Of a DNA stretch of 64,000 nt, positions 1-9,610 are shown in pieces; the first letter of the stretch is position 1; every line of letters starts with the position of its first letter. Where the stretch lies: the NCBI RefSeq assembly GCF_000772705.2, contig NZ_JSBW02000036.1, positions 29,884 to 93,883 on the forward strand. Direction: 5' to 3'. The translations under genes and the position numbers were made by a program. The notes below the pieces were generated by a model that saw only the letters and a program-made list of their open reading frames with translations, searched no databases and was not told where the DNA came from. This DNA comes from Xanthomonas vasicola. GTDB lineage: Bacteria; Pseudomonadota; Gammaproteobacteria; Xanthomonadales; Xanthomonadaceae.

Positions 1-321
1 GGTGGTACGCGCGCCCGCTGCCAGCGGAATCTCGCTGCGCCCGGCCTGCTGCAACAACCGCTGCAGCAAATGCGCACGCAACGCGGTGTCGCCCCATGCC
101 GATGCGATGCCGAGTACCTGCAACTGCGGGCTACGCAGCAATAGCCCCAACGCGAAGGCATCGTCGATATCGTCGCCAACGTCGGTAGACACCACCACTT
201 TCTCGGCCTGCACCGATGCCAGCGTGGATTGCACGGCCGCGGCGGACTGCTGCGCCCCCGCGGTTGTCGCCACGCACCACATCGCCATCGCTACCCACGC
301 GCGTTGCCAGGTCCGCTGCAT
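1..321 (-). CDS. Secreted nucleoside hydrolase, 5' part (runs off window)
   Basis: The first 107 codons are present and the gene continues past position 1. The start at 321 is an ATG preceded by AGGAG. About 25 N-terminal residues form a signal peptide ending in a TTAGAQ stretch, so export is expected. The mature start carries VVVSTDVGDDIDDAFA, matching the Asp-rich calcium-binding motif of inosine/uridine-preferring nucleoside hydrolases, which split ribonucleosides into base and ribose. It lies downstream of the TonB-dependent receptor gene on the same strand, with a terminator between them. A joint role in nucleoside scavenging is inferred from position only. The C-terminal catalytic His region is outside the window. 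Confidence 0.8.
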   Translation of the reverse strand, partial: MQRTWQRAWVAMAMWCVATTAGAQQSAAAVQSTLASVQAEKVVVSTDVGDDIDDAFALGLLLRSPQLQVLGIASAWGDTALRAHLLQRLLQQAGRSEIPLAAGARTT

Positions 322-342
322 CTGCCCACTCCTGCTGCCATG

Positions 343-372
343 AAAAAAACCGCCGGCATGATCGCCGGCGGT
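343..372 (-). terminator. Rho-independent terminator after the TonB-dependent receptor gene
   Basis: A perfect 9-bp stem (ACCGCCGGC / GCCGGCGGT) with a 6-nt loop is followed, reading the minus strand, by a run of seven T. It sits 28 nt after the receptor stop and before the nucleoside hydrolase start, so full or partial termination between the two genes is expected. Confidence 0.85.
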
Positions 373-399
373 TCGATAGTGCTCCACCAAAAATGCCGA

Positions 400-2616
400 T
401 CAGAAGTTGGCGCGGAACTGCGCACCCACGATGCGCGGGTCGTTGATGAAGCCGGTGAGGTTGTTGAAGTCGATCGCACCGGTCACGCGGATTTGATTGG
501 TGCAGTTGCGGCAGAACACCGACAACTCGTACGCACCCGCGCCCCAGTTGTAGCCGATCTTGGCGCCACCTTCGACCAGCGGCTGGCCGGTGAATTCCTT
601 GGAGTCGTACAGGAAGAAGTTCACTTCACTGCGGTACGACCAGTCCGTGTAGAAGAACAGCTCGCCGTCGTTGCCCATCGGAATGCCGTAACGCAGGGTG
701 GCGTTGGCCATCCACTTCGCTGCCTGCGGCAGGTCGTTGCCGTCGATCACCGCACGGCCGGCCGCGTTGATCGGGTCGGTGACCGTGCAGGTACGGCAGA
801 TGCCCACCGACAGGTTCGGGTCGTCGATGCGAGTCCAGTTGTAGGCGCCGCCGGCGGTGACGCGCAGGTTCTGGGTGAGCAAGGCTTCGAAATCGAACTC
901 CGCGCCGCGGGCCTTGGTCTTGTCGGCATTGAGCAGGCGGATGTCGTTGGACGCGCCACCCACCGCCGTGAGCTGCTGGTTCTTCACGCGGAAATCGTAG
1001 ATGTCAAAGCTCAGGCGCGCGCGGTTGTCGAACAGGTCCGACTTGATGCCGACCTCGAACGAATCCACCGTCTCCGGCTCGGCCACGGTCAGCGGCGCGG
1101 TGCCCGACGGCACGCCGAAGCTGGCACCGCGGAAACCGCGTGCGGCACGTGCGTACACATTGACGGCGTCGTTGATGGAGAAGGTGGCCGCCAGATCGCC
1201 GGTGACCTTGGAGTTGTCGGTCTCGCCGCTGGACGGTTCGACCAGGGTGACGCGGTCCAGCGCCAGCACGTCGAAGGTCTTCTTGTCGTAGGTGTAGCGG
1301 ATGCCGGCGCGCAGGTTCAAACGATCGGTGGCCGCGTAGTTCAACGAGCCGAACGCCGCCCAGGAGGTATTGCGCTGGCGGGTCAGCTGATAGCTGGCCA
1401 GATCACCGCCGCTGAGGGTGTTGTAGGTGTAGTTTTCGCCTTCCACATCGTCGTGGAAGTAGTACAGGCCGGCCTGCCAGTTGAGCGGGCCGTCGTACTG
1501 CGATTCGGCGCGCACTTCCTGGCTGTACTGGTCCAGGCTCTTGATGCCGCCGGCGGTTTCCACCGGGAACGGAATCACGCCCGGGCCCGACGGCGGCGCA
1601 AACACCGCGCCGAAGCCACCGTCGATATCGCCACGGCTGTAGTACTTGCCGATCCCTTCGTAGGCGGTGATCGAGTGCAGCGCGATGTCGCCCAGGTCCC
1701 AGGTCAGGTTGGCGCTGCCGCCGTAGGTCTGCAGTTCCTGGCGGTTGGCACCGTCGATGAAGGATTTTTCCGCATCGAAGCCATCCACCAGCTGATTGGT
1801 ACCGGGCTGGATGATGTTGGCGCGGAACAGGCGCGCGGTACCGTCCAGATGGCGCGCATGCGCATTGAACAAGGCACTGAAATCGTCGCTGGCCTGGTAC
1901 AGCAGCTGCAGGCGCACGGCCGAATCGGTATAGCCTTCCAGATCGCGGCCGTCGCGGTTTTCCACCCAATCGTCGCGGCGCTGGCCCAGCGTGGACAGAC
2001 GCGCTGCCCAATGGTCGCCCATCGCGATGCTCAGGCCGCTTTCCAGGGTCATGGTGCCGTAGGTGCCGTACGACAGGCTGGCGTAGCCGTCATTGGCGCC
2101 GATGGTCGGCTTGACCGAATTGAACTTGACCACGCCTGCCGGCGTGTTGCGGCCGAACAGCGTGCCCTGCGGGCCGCGCAGCACTTCCAGGCCTTCCAGA
2201 TCGAAGATCGGGAAGCCCTTCAGGAAGGCGTTTTCCTGCACCACGTCGTCATAGATCAACGACACCGGCTGCGAGGCGTAGGTGTTGAAGTCCGTATTGC
2301 CGTAGCCGCGGATGTACACGCGCGGGAACACACGGCCGTTGGACGATTCGATGTTCAGGCTGGGCGCCTTGCCGGCCAGCACGCGGATGTCCGAGCCGCT
2401 GGTGGAGATGGCATCCAGGAACTCCGGGCGCAATACCGAGGCGGAAACCGGCACATCCTTGGAGTCTTCCGAACGCCGCTCGACCGTGACCTTGACCGCA
2501 TCCAGACGCACGACGCCGTCGTCGCCTGGCGTCTGCTGGGCAGCGGCATGGAGCGGAAGAAGGGAAACGACGGCAACGGCAAGCGCGCTGATCTTGAGCG
2601 ACCGGCTGGCGGACAT
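400..2616 (-). CDS. TonB-dependent outer-membrane receptor
   Basis: 738 aa. Residues 1-26 are a signal peptide ending in AAA-Q. An N-terminal plug domain follows (about 40-160, with IRGYGNTDF and the plug-end motif LRGPQGTLFGRNTPAG), then a beta-barrel ending in Phe (QFRANF), as expected for outer-membrane insertion. Receptors of this type import substrates energised by TonB-ExbBD; the ligand cannot be read from the sequence. Two CxxC pairs (GICRTC and VFCRNC) in the C-terminal third may form loop disulfides. A 22-bp palindrome lies about 110 bp upstream. The neighbouring nucleoside hydrolase suggests a nucleoside-related ligand, but this is inference. Confidence 0.9.
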   Translation of the reverse strand: MSASRSLKISALAVAVVSLLPLHAAAQQTPGDDGVVRLDAVKVTVERRSEDSKDVPVSASVLRPEFLDAISTSGSDIRVLAGKAPSLNIESSNGRVFPRVYIRGYGNTDFNTYASQPVSLIYDDVVQENAFLKGFPIFDLEGLEVLRGPQGTLFGRNTPAGVVKFNSVKPTIGANDGYASLSYGTYGTMTLESGLSIAMGDHWAARLSTLGQRRDDWVENRDGRDLEGYTDSAVRLQLLYQASDDFSALFNAHARHLDGTARLFRANIIQPGTNQLVDGFDAEKSFIDGANRQELQTYGGSANLTWDLGDIALHSITAYEGIGKYYSRGDIDGGFGAVFAPPSGPGVIPFPVETAGGIKSLDQYSQEVRAESQYDGPLNWQAGLYYFHDDVEGENYTYNTLSGGDLASYQLTRQRNTSWAAFGSLNYAATDRLNLRAGIRYTYDKKTFDVLALDRVTLVEPSSGETDNSKVTGDLAATFSINDAVNVYARAARGFRGASFGVPSGTAPLTVAEPETVDSFEVGIKSDLFDNRARLSFDIYDFRVKNQQLTAVGGASNDIRLLNADKTKARGAEFDFEALLTQNLRVTAGGAYNWTRIDDPNLSVGICRTCTVTDPINAAGRAVIDGNDLPQAAKWMANATLRYGIPMGNDGELFFYTDWSYRSEVNFFLYDSKEFTGQPLVEGGAKIGYNWGAGAYELSVFCRNCTNQIRVTGAIDFNNLTGFINDPRIVGAQFRANF

Positions 2617-3123
2617 GGGAAGAACTCCGGATTCTGGTGGCGGGGCGGCCCGGCCTGCGTGCCGCGGTGCAACAGAATTAACACGATTTACACAATTATG
2701 GCAGGGCGCGTGCGAAAGTTTCCAGAATTCGAAACAGCGTTCGAATTATTGCAACACAGTGCGTTTTACACGATGGCGAAAAAGGAGGCTCGTTAGCGAC
2801 GCTGGCCACGCTGCCATTTACTGCTGTGGTGGCCAGCGCCAATCGCTTGGGGCGCAACAACATCGATCAATGGCATCGGGAATGACCATCCAGGGTGGAC
2901 ACACGCCGGACTGAAACGCAGATGTTCCGGGTTCTACGCGCATGCCTGGAAGAGCCGATGCGGAGCAGATCCGGCTAATGCGGGCAGCGCGACGCCGGCT
3001 CCGCATCGCCACCAGGCGTGCCCGACCGACGCGATGCACATCTCGCACACCAGCACCGATGAAGCGCCTCGCACGCCAGGCATGTGTCGCCTGCATCCAC
3101 GCGCGCCAACACCCTGCGCAGGC
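2617..3123. other. Gene-free region upstream of the TonB receptor and downstream of prpF
   Basis: No reading frame here has a credible start, RBS or recognisable product. It contains the A+T-rich receptor promoter region (about 2660-2800) with a palindrome, annotated separately. The part from 2800 to 3123 shows nothing I can identify. Confidence 0.6.
2726..2747. promoter_or_regulatory. Perfect 22-bp palindromic operator candidate
   Basis: AATTCGAA and TTCGAATT flank a 6-nt spacer (ACAGCG) in the A+T-rich leader, about 110 bp upstream of the receptor start. An 8+8 bp perfect inverted repeat in a promoter region is typical of a dimeric repressor or activator site. The cognate regulator is not in the window. 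Confidence 0.5.
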
Positions 3124-4323
3124 CTATCCAACCTCGGCAACAGGCGCCGGCACCCTGACCCACCCCTCCATCAACACCCGCGCACTGCGGCTCATCAGCG
3201 CCTTGGTCACCTGCCACTGGCCCTCGACCAGCTGCGCCTGCGCGCCGACGCGCAAGGTGCCGGATGGATGCCCGAAGCGCACCGCCGAGCGCGCCGCACC
3301 GCCGGCAGCCAGATTGACCAGCGTGCCCGGCACGGCTGCAGCGGTGCCGATCGCCACTGCTGCAGTGCCCATCATCGCGTGATGCAATTTGCCCATCGAC
3401 ATCGCACGCACCAGCAGATCGATTTCGGCCGCGTGCACCGGCTTGCCGCTGGACGCGGTGTAGTCGGCCGGCGGTGCCACGAAGGCGACCTTGGGCGTGT
3501 GTTGCCGTGTCGCGGCGTCTTCCACCTTCGCAATTAAACCCATCCGCACCGCACCGTGCGCGCGCAATGTCTCGAACATGGTCAAGGCGCGCGGGTCGCC
3601 ATTGATGGCGTCCTGCAGCTCGGCCCCGGTGTAGCCCAGGTCGCGCGCGTTGACGAAGATGGTGGGAATGCCCGCATTGATCAGCGTGGCATCGAGCGTG
3701 CCCAGCCCGGGAATTTCCAGTGGATCGATGACGTTGCCGGTGGGAAACATCGCCCCGCCCTCGCCTTCGGCATCGTCGGCCGGGTCGAGAAATTCCAGCT
3801 GCACTTCGGCTGCTGGAAAGGTCACGCCGTCCAGTTCAAAGTCGCCGGTTTCCTGCACCAGCCCATCGGCCATCGGCACATGCGCCACAATCGTCTTGCC
3901 GATATTGGCCTGCCAGATGCGCACCGTGGCTACGCCATCGCGTGGCACGCGTGCGGGATCGATCAAACCGCCGGCGATGGCGAATGGTCCCACCGCCGCC
4001 GACAGATTGCCGCAGTTGCCGCTCCAATCCACGAACGCGCTGTCGATGGACACCTGCCCGAACAGGTAGTCCACATCATGCCCATCGCGCGTGCTGGCCG
4101 ACACGATCACGCTCTTGCTGGTGCTGGAAGTAGCACCGCCCATGCCATCGATCTGCTTGGCATACGGATCCGGGCTGCCGATCACCCGCAACAACAGCGC
4201 ATCGCGTGCAGCGCCCGGTTGCTGCGCGGCCGCGGGCAGATCCTGCAGACGGAAAAACACGCCTTTGCTGGTACCGCCGCGCATGTAGGTGGCGGGGATG
4301 CGGAGTTGGGGAGCGAATGCCAT
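3124..4323 (-). CDS. prpF: 2-methylaconitate cis-trans isomerase PrpF
   Basis: 399 aa, normal for the PrpF/diaminopimelate epimerase-like fold. The N-terminus carries the family signature RGGTSKGVFF (residues 15-24), and GNCGNLSAAVGPFAI lies in the first domain. It isomerises the 2-methylaconitate made by AcnD so that aconitase can form 2-methylisocitrate, and is needed where AcnD replaces PrpD. It is the last gene of the prp locus on this strand. The gap of 113 bp to the upstream 2H phosphoesterase gene is wider than other gaps in the operon. Confidence 0.93.
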   Translation of the reverse strand: MAFAPQLRIPATYMRGGTSKGVFFRLQDLPAAAQQPGAARDALLLRVIGSPDPYAKQIDGMGGATSSTSKSVIVSASTRDGHDVDYLFGQVSIDSAFVDWSGNCGNLSAAVGPFAIAGGLIDPARVPRDGVATVRIWQANIGKTIVAHVPMADGLVQETGDFELDGVTFPAAEVQLEFLDPADDAEGEGGAMFPTGNVIDPLEIPGLGTLDATLINAGIPTIFVNARDLGYTGAELQDAINGDPRALTMFETLRAHGAVRMGLIAKVEDAATRQHTPKVAFVAPPADYTASSGKPVHAAEIDLLVRAMSMGKLHHAMMGTAAVAIGTAAAVPGTLVNLAAGGAARSAVRFGHPSGTLRVGAQAQLVEGQWQVTKALMSRSARVLMEGWVRVPAPVAEVG

Positions 4324-4436
4324 GCATGTTCCTTGGAAACGACGTGCGGACGTGATGTCAATGATTTTGCCTAATGCATCTGTACGGCCTGGTCAAGCGT
4401 CACCATGACAGTCGCAGGCACGCCTTGCTGCTCAGG

Positions 4437-4994
4437 TCATAGCGGCAGTTGCGTCTGCTCCGGCATGAGCCCCTCAGGTCGCAATGGCCAAGATCCGATG
4501 GGTCCATAGCGATACGGTCGCCCACCGCCTTCAACCAACAGCACCTCGGTGGCGTGCCAGATGATGGGCACGATTGGCTGGTTGAGCTTACCGGGCGCTG
4601 CATAGCTGATCGTTACGTGCGGCGTGTGTCCGCCCCCAACATGCAGGCCTTCCGCACGCAGCGCTGCTGCGATGGCAGCCTGCAATGCAACGAAGGCAAA
4701 TGGCGTGCCCTCTGCCCGGAATGCCCAATGCACCGGGTCGGTTCCGCCACTGGTGATCCGGTTCAAGCAGAACGTCACTGCCTGAGCATCGAGACGATCG
4801 CCCGCGCGCAGCATTGCGGCACGCGCAGCCGACCCTTCAAACCGATCCGAAACCGATTGATGCCAGTTGCCTGGATCGAAGTACGCCTCACCAAGCAGTG
4901 CATCCAGGCGGTGTGCAGCCACGACACCGGCCATCGCTTCAAGCACCTGCGGTGGCGGCTTGAGCATGAAGATCAATCGCGAAGAATCGGCCAT
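4437..4994 (-). CDS. 2H phosphoesterase (2'-5' RNA ligase/ThpR family)
   Basis: 185 aa. Two HxSx/HxTx motifs mark the 2H fold: HQSV at 45-48 and HVTI at 126-129. Members act on 2'-5' linked or cyclic phosphodiesters of RNA or small nucleotides; the substrate here is unknown. The start lies 9 nt after the acnD stop, so translation is probably coupled to that operon. It sits between acnD and prpF, an unusual place, and no role in propionate breakdown is known to me. Confidence 0.85.
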   Translation of the reverse strand: MADSSRLIFMLKPPPQVLEAMAGVVAAHRLDALLGEAYFDPGNWHQSVSDRFEGSAARAAMLRAGDRLDAQAVTFCLNRITSGGTDPVHWAFRAEGTPFAFVALQAAIAAALRAEGLHVGGGHTPHVTISYAAPGKLNQPIVPIIWHATEVLLVEGGGRPYRYGPIGSWPLRPEGLMPEQTQLPL

Positions 4995-5003
4995 GGTGCT
5001 GCC

Positions 5004-7598
5004 CTATGCGGCCTTGTTTGCCTCAAGAAAATCCTGCGCAAACCGCTGCAAGACGCCACCGGCTTCGTAAATCGACACTTCCTCTGCAGTATCCAGGCGG
5101 CAAGTCACCGGCACCTGCAGTTGCTCGCCATTGCGCCGGTGGATCGACAACGTCAGCGTGGCGCCGGGCGTGCGCTCACCCACCACGTCGAAGGTTTCGC
5201 TGCCATCGATGCCCAAGGTCTTGCGATCTGTGCCTGACTTGAACTCCAGCGGCAACACGCCCATGCCGATCAAGTTGGTGCGGTGAATGCGTTCAAAGCC
5301 TTCGGCGACGATCACTTCCACACCGGCAAGCCGCACGCCCTTGGCCGCCCAGTCGCGCGAAGAGCCCTGCCCGTAATCGGCACCGGCAATGATGATCAGC
5401 GGCTGCTTGCGGGTCATGTAGGTTTCGATCGCCTCCCACATACGCAGCACCTGGCCGTCCGGCTCAAGACGCGCCAGCGAGCCAGCTTTGACCTGCCCAT
5501 CGACCACCGCCATTTCGTTGATCAATTTGGGGTTGGCAAACGTCGCACGCTGCGCGGTAAGGTGGTCGCCGCGATGGGTGGCATAGGAATTGAAGTCCTC
5601 CTCCGGCACGCCCATCTGCGCCAGATATTCGCCCGCCGCACTGCCGGCCATGATCGCGTTCGATGGCGAGAGGTGATCGGTGGTGATGTTGTCGCCCAGC
5701 ACCGCCAACGGGCGCATGCCACGCAGCGTACGCGCGCCGGCCAACGCGCCTTCCCAATATGGCGGGCGGCGGATATACGTGCTGGCCGGGCGCCAGTCGT
5801 ACAGCGGGCTCACGCTTATCCCTTGCCCCACGCTGCGCTTGAACATCGGGTCGTACACACTGCGGAAGTGTTCCGGCTTGACGCTGCGCGCCACCACCGC
5901 GTCGATTTCGGCATCGCTCGGCCACAGATCCTTGAGCGTGACCGGCACGCTGTCGGCATCGATGCCTAGCACATCCTTTTCGATATCGAAGCGCACCGTG
6001 CCGGCGATTGCATACGCAATCACCAACGGCGGCGATGCGAGGAACGCCTGCTTGGCATACGGGTGGATGCGTCCATCGAAATTGCGGTTGCCCGACAACA
6101 CCGCCGTGGCATACAGATCGCGATCGATGATCTCCTGCTGGATCGCTGGATCTAACGCACCACTCATGCCATTGCAGGTAGTGCACGCAAACGCCACGAT
6201 ACCGAAGCCCAACTGTTCCAGCTCGCTCAGCAAACCGGCCTCTTCCAGATACAGTGGCACTGCCTTGGACCCCGGCGCCAGCGAGCTTTTCACCCACGAT
6301 TTGCGGGTCAATCCACGCGCATTGGCATTGCGCGCCAGCAAGCCGGCGGCGATCACGTTGCGCGGGTTTGAAGTATTGGTGCACGAGGTGATCGCCGCAA
6401 TGATCACGGCGCCATCGGGCATTTGCCCCGGGATGGCTTCCCATGTACCGGCAATGCCGCGCTGCGCCAGCTCGGTAGTCGCCACGCGTTTGTGCGGATT
6501 GGACGGCCCGGCCATGTTGCGCACCACGCTCGACAGATCGAACTGCAGCACGCGCTCATACTGCGCGGTGGCCAGATCGTCGGCCCACAAGCCGGTATGG
6601 CGCGCATAGGTTTCCACCAACGCGACCTGCGCATCGTCACGACCGGTCAAGCGCAGGTAATCGATGGTTTGCTGGTCGATGTAGAACATCGCCGCCGTCG
6701 CACCAAACTCTGGTGTCATATTGGAAATGGTCGCGCGGTCGCCGATGGTCAGTGCACGCGCGCCATCGCCGTAGAACTCGAGATACGCACCGACCACGCG
6801 TTGCGCGCGCAGGAATTCGGTCAATGCCAGCACGATATCGGTGGCGGTGATGCCCTGCGCTGGCCGGCCGGTCAATTCCACGCCGATGATGTCCGGCAAA
6901 CGCATCCACGAGGCGCGCCCCAGCATCACGTTCTCCGCTTCCAATCCGCCGACGCCTACCGCAATCACACCCAGCGCATCCACATGCGGCGTGTGGCTGT
7001 CGGTGCCCACACAGGTATCCGGAAATGCCACGCCGTCCAGCGTGTAGATCACCGGCGACATCTTCTCCAGATTGATCTGATGCATGATCCCGTTGCCCGG
7101 CGGAATCACTTCCATGTTCTCGAACGCACGCTTGGTCCATTCGATAAAGTGGAATCGATCGGCATTACGGCGGTCTTCCACGCTGCGATTCTTGGCGAAG
7201 GCCTGCTTGTCGAAACCGGCGTATTCCACCGCCAGCGAGTGATCGACGATCAGTTGTACCGGCACCACCGGATTGACTTGCGCCGGGTCGCCGCCCTGCT
7301 CGGCAATGGCATCGCGCAGCCCGGCCAGATCCACCAGTGCGGTCTGGCCCAGGATGTCGTGGCAGACCACGCGCGCCGGGAACCACGGGAAATCCAGCTC
7401 GCGCTTGCGCTCGATCAACTGGCGCAGGAACGCCTCCAGCATGTGCGGCTCTGCACGCCGCACCAGGTTTTCGGCATGCACGCGCGCGGTATACGGCAAA
7501 CCTGCATACGCACCGGGCTGCAGCGCATCGACGGCAGCGCGTGTATCGAAGTACTCCAACGAGGTGCCTGGCAAGGGCTTGCGGTACTGGCTATTCAT
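5004..7598 (-). CDS. acnD: Fe/S-dependent 2-methylcitrate dehydratase AcnD
   Basis: 864 aa, full length for the AcnD branch of the aconitase superfamily. The iron-sulfur ligands are visible as SCTN and CTTCNG, and the C-terminal swivel domain carries GADYGQGSSRDWAA. It dehydrates 2-methylcitrate to 2-methylaconitate. prpC lies upstream and prpF downstream, which separates it from ordinary AcnA. Start at 7598 gives MNSQYRKPLPG, typical for AcnD. About 180 bp separate it from prpC, containing a short tandem repeat. Confidence 0.95.
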   Translation of the reverse strand: MNSQYRKPLPGTSLEYFDTRAAVDALQPGAYAGLPYTARVHAENLVRRAEPHMLEAFLRQLIERKRELDFPWFPARVVCHDILGQTALVDLAGLRDAIAEQGGDPAQVNPVVPVQLIVDHSLAVEYAGFDKQAFAKNRSVEDRRNADRFHFIEWTKRAFENMEVIPPGNGIMHQINLEKMSPVIYTLDGVAFPDTCVGTDSHTPHVDALGVIAVGVGGLEAENVMLGRASWMRLPDIIGVELTGRPAQGITATDIVLALTEFLRAQRVVGAYLEFYGDGARALTIGDRATISNMTPEFGATAAMFYIDQQTIDYLRLTGRDDAQVALVETYARHTGLWADDLATAQYERVLQFDLSSVVRNMAGPSNPHKRVATTELAQRGIAGTWEAIPGQMPDGAVIIAAITSCTNTSNPRNVIAAGLLARNANARGLTRKSWVKSSLAPGSKAVPLYLEEAGLLSELEQLGFGIVAFACTTCNGMSGALDPAIQQEIIDRDLYATAVLSGNRNFDGRIHPYAKQAFLASPPLVIAYAIAGTVRFDIEKDVLGIDADSVPVTLKDLWPSDAEIDAVVARSVKPEHFRSVYDPMFKRSVGQGISVSPLYDWRPASTYIRRPPYWEGALAGARTLRGMRPLAVLGDNITTDHLSPSNAIMAGSAAGEYLAQMGVPEEDFNSYATHRGDHLTAQRATFANPKLINEMAVVDGQVKAGSLARLEPDGQVLRMWEAIETYMTRKQPLIIIAGADYGQGSSRDWAAKGVRLAGVEVIVAEGFERIHRTNLIGMGVLPLEFKSGTDRKTLGIDGSETFDVVGERTPGATLTLSIHRRNGEQLQVPVTCRLDTAEEVSIYEAGGVLQRFAQDFLEANKAA

Positions 7599-7626
7599 GG
7601 CTGGCGATATCGAAGCGGACGGATGT

Positions 7627-7660
7627 GAATCGGGAATCGGGAATCGGGAATCGGGAATCG
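7627..7660. repeat. Tandem GAATCGG array, about 5 copies
   Basis: Five consecutive copies of the 7-mer GAATCGG (last one partial) lie between acnD and prpC. The same motif, in inverted-repeat form, recurs at 33971-34075 and 34672-34760, so it belongs to a dispersed intergenic repeat family of this genome. Confidence 0.85.
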
Positions 7661-7776
7661 ACGTAGCGTTTCAGAGGTCTGCAGGTTTGCTGTCGCTGAT
7701 CTGGCTTGCGAGGTCCAATCGCCTTCATTGAAGAAGGCGACCGAAGCGCAGACGTCAGCGGCTGCGCAACGCGTTA

Positions 7777-8943
7777 TCAGCTGCGCTGATCCAACGGCAC
7801 AAACACCTGATCTTCCGGGCCGGTGTAATTGGCCGAGGGGCGAATGATCTTGCCGTCCGCGCGCTGCTCGATGATGTGCGCGCTCCAACCGGCAGTGCGC
7901 GCGAGCACGAACAGCGGAGTGAACATCGCGGTCGGCACGCCCATCATGTGATAGCTCACTGCACTGAACCAATCCAGGTTCGGGAACATCTTCTTGATGT
8001 CCCACATCACGCTCTCCAGACGCTCGGCGATGTCGTACATCTTGCGGCTGCCCTGCTCATCGGAGAGCTCGCGCGCCACGTCCTTGATCACCTTGTTGCG
8101 CGGGTCGGACACCGTGTACACCGGATGCCCGAAGCCGATCACCACTTCCTTGCGTTCCACACGCGCCTTGATATCGGCTTCTGCTTCATCCGGGGTGTCG
8201 TAGCGCTTCTGCACTTCGAAGGCCACTTCGTTGGCGCCGCCATGCTTGGGTCCGCGCAATGCACCGATGCCACCGGCGATTGCGCTGTACATATCGCTGC
8301 CGGTACCGGCAATCACGCGGCTCGCAAACGTGGACGCATTGAATTCGTGCTCGGCATACAGGATCAGGCTGGTGTGCATCGCGCGCACCCACGAGTCTTT
8401 CGGCGCAAAGCCATGCAGCAGATGCAGGAAGTGACCGCCGATGGAGTCGTCGTCGGTTTCCACATCGATGCGCTTGCCGTTGTGGCTGTAGTGATACCAA
8501 TACAGCAGCATCGAACCCAGCGACGCCATCAGCTTGTCGGCGATGTCGCGCGCGCCAGGGTGGTTGTGGTCGTCTTTTTCTGGCTGCAGGCAGCCCAGCA
8601 CCGATACGCCGGTGCGCATCACATCCATCGGATGCGCCGACGGCGGCAACTGTTCCAGCGCAGTTTTCACCGCAGCCGGTACACCGCGCAACGAACGCAG
8701 CTTGGCCTTGTAACCGCGCAGTTCGCCGCTGTTGGGCAGCTTGCCATGCACCAGCAGGTACGCAATTTCTTCGAACTCGCTGGTGGTGGCCAGGTCGAGG
8801 ATGTCGTAACCGCGGTAATGCAGATCGTTGCCGCTCCGCCCCACCGTGCACAGCGCGGTGTTACCGGCGGCGGTACCGGACAAGGCGACGGATTTCTTCG
8901 GCTTGAAGGCGGTGGCGTTTTGCGGGGTGGCACTGTCGTTCAT
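7777..8943 (-). CDS. prpC: 2-methylcitrate synthase PrpC
   Basis: 388 aa, citrate synthase fold. It condenses propionyl-CoA with oxaloacetate in the methylcitrate cycle. Conserved stretches include [20 protein letters not shown] and [14 protein letters not shown] with the active-site His, plus a C-terminal catalytic Asp/Arg region. I chose the ATG at 8943 (MNDSATPQ) because a GGAG sits just upstream; an in-frame ATG at 9012 would add 23 residues absent from the family and would overlap the DUF1003 gene. Context with prpB and acnD supports methylcitrate rather than citrate synthase. Confidence 0.94.
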   Translation of the reverse strand: MNDSATPQNATAFKPKKSVALSGTAAGNTALCTVGRSGNDLHYRGYDILDLATTSEFEEIAYLLVHGKLPNSGELRGYKAKLRSLRGVPAAVKTALEQLPPSAHPMDVMRTGVSVLGCLQPEKDDHNHPGARDIADKLMASLGSMLLYWYHYSHNGKRIDVETDDDSIGGHFLHLLHGFAPKDSWVRAMHTSLILYAEHEFNASTFASRVIAGTGSDMYSAIAGGIGALRGPKHGGANEVAFEVQKRYDTPDEAEADIKARVERKEVVIGFGHPVYTVSDPRNKVIKDVARELSDEQGSRKMYDIAERLESVMWDIKKMFPNLDWFSAVSYHMMGVPTAMFTPLFVLARTAGWSAHIIEQRADGKIIRPSANYTGPEDQVFVPLDQRS

Positions 8944-8983
8944 TGAAAATCTCCAGGGAGACGCGGTCGTGTGGACCAGGCAG

Positions 8984-9580
8984 TCAGTGTGCGGACGGCG
9001 ATGTGCCGGCACGATCGATCAATTGCTGCAGTAAGGCGATCTGGCGATTCTGCTGCTCGACCAGCGCCAACCAATCCTGCTCGCGCAGTTGGTTAAGCTT
9101 TTCGTGCACCTGCAGAATCTCCAGCTCGGATTTGATGTTCACTTCGTAATCGTTCTGCGCGCGCATCCGGTCCACGGCTGCCTGGCGGTTCTGGCTCATC
9201 ATGATCACCGGCGCCTGGATCGCAGCAAGACACGACAGGCACAGATTGAGCAGGATGTAAGGGTATGGGTCGAAGGCGTGCGTCATCAGCACGCTGTTGA
9301 GCACGATCCAGAATAGAAGCACCAGACCAAAACCGATGATAAAGCTCCAGCTGCCGCCGATTTCGGCCACCCGGTCGGCAATACGCTCGCCCAGGGACCG
9401 CTCGCGGTCTGCCTGTTTGACGATGTCGCGCGCCACGTGGCGTTTGGCAATGAAGCGTTCCACCACCTCGCGCTCGGCGTCGGGCAGTTTTTCCATTTCG
9501 GTTTGCAACAACTGGCGCGCAGTCTGGCGACGATCGATACGGCCACGTGGAGACGGTGCACCGCCGGTTTGGCTGGTCAT
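8984..9580 (-). CDS. DUF1003 membrane protein
   Basis: 198 aa. It has a charged N-terminal half (about 1-85), two close hydrophobic segments (about 78-97 and 112-130) separated by a short loop, and a C-terminal coiled-coil-like tail rich in Gln, Glu and Leu. This is the DUF1003 layout. Function is not established. It lies between prpB and prpC with 30-40 bp gaps, so it is likely co-transcribed with propionate catabolism genes, where it is not a usual member. Confidence 0.85.
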   Translation of the reverse strand: MTSQTGGAPSPRGRIDRRQTARQLLQTEMEKLPDAEREVVERFIAKRHVARDIVKQADRERSLGERIADRVAEIGGSWSFIIGFGLVLLFWIVLNSVLMTHAFDPYPYILLNLCLSCLAAIQAPVIMMSQNRQAAVDRMRAQNDYEVNIKSELEILQVHEKLNQLREQDWLALVEQQNRQIALLQQLIDRAGTSPSAH

Positions 9581-9610
9581 GCGTATGCTCAGGCAGGGAG
9601 TCGGCGTGGA

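Noticed and set aside
229..2796. Long plus-strand frame of 855 codons opposite the TonB receptor gene
   Set aside because: It is the antisense shadow of a clear receptor gene in G+C-rich DNA; the composition is unnatural and no family matches.
8944..9012. Longer prpC start at 9012
   Set aside because: The extra 23 residues are not family-like and overlap the DUF1003 gene; the ATG at 8943 has a good ribosome binding site.
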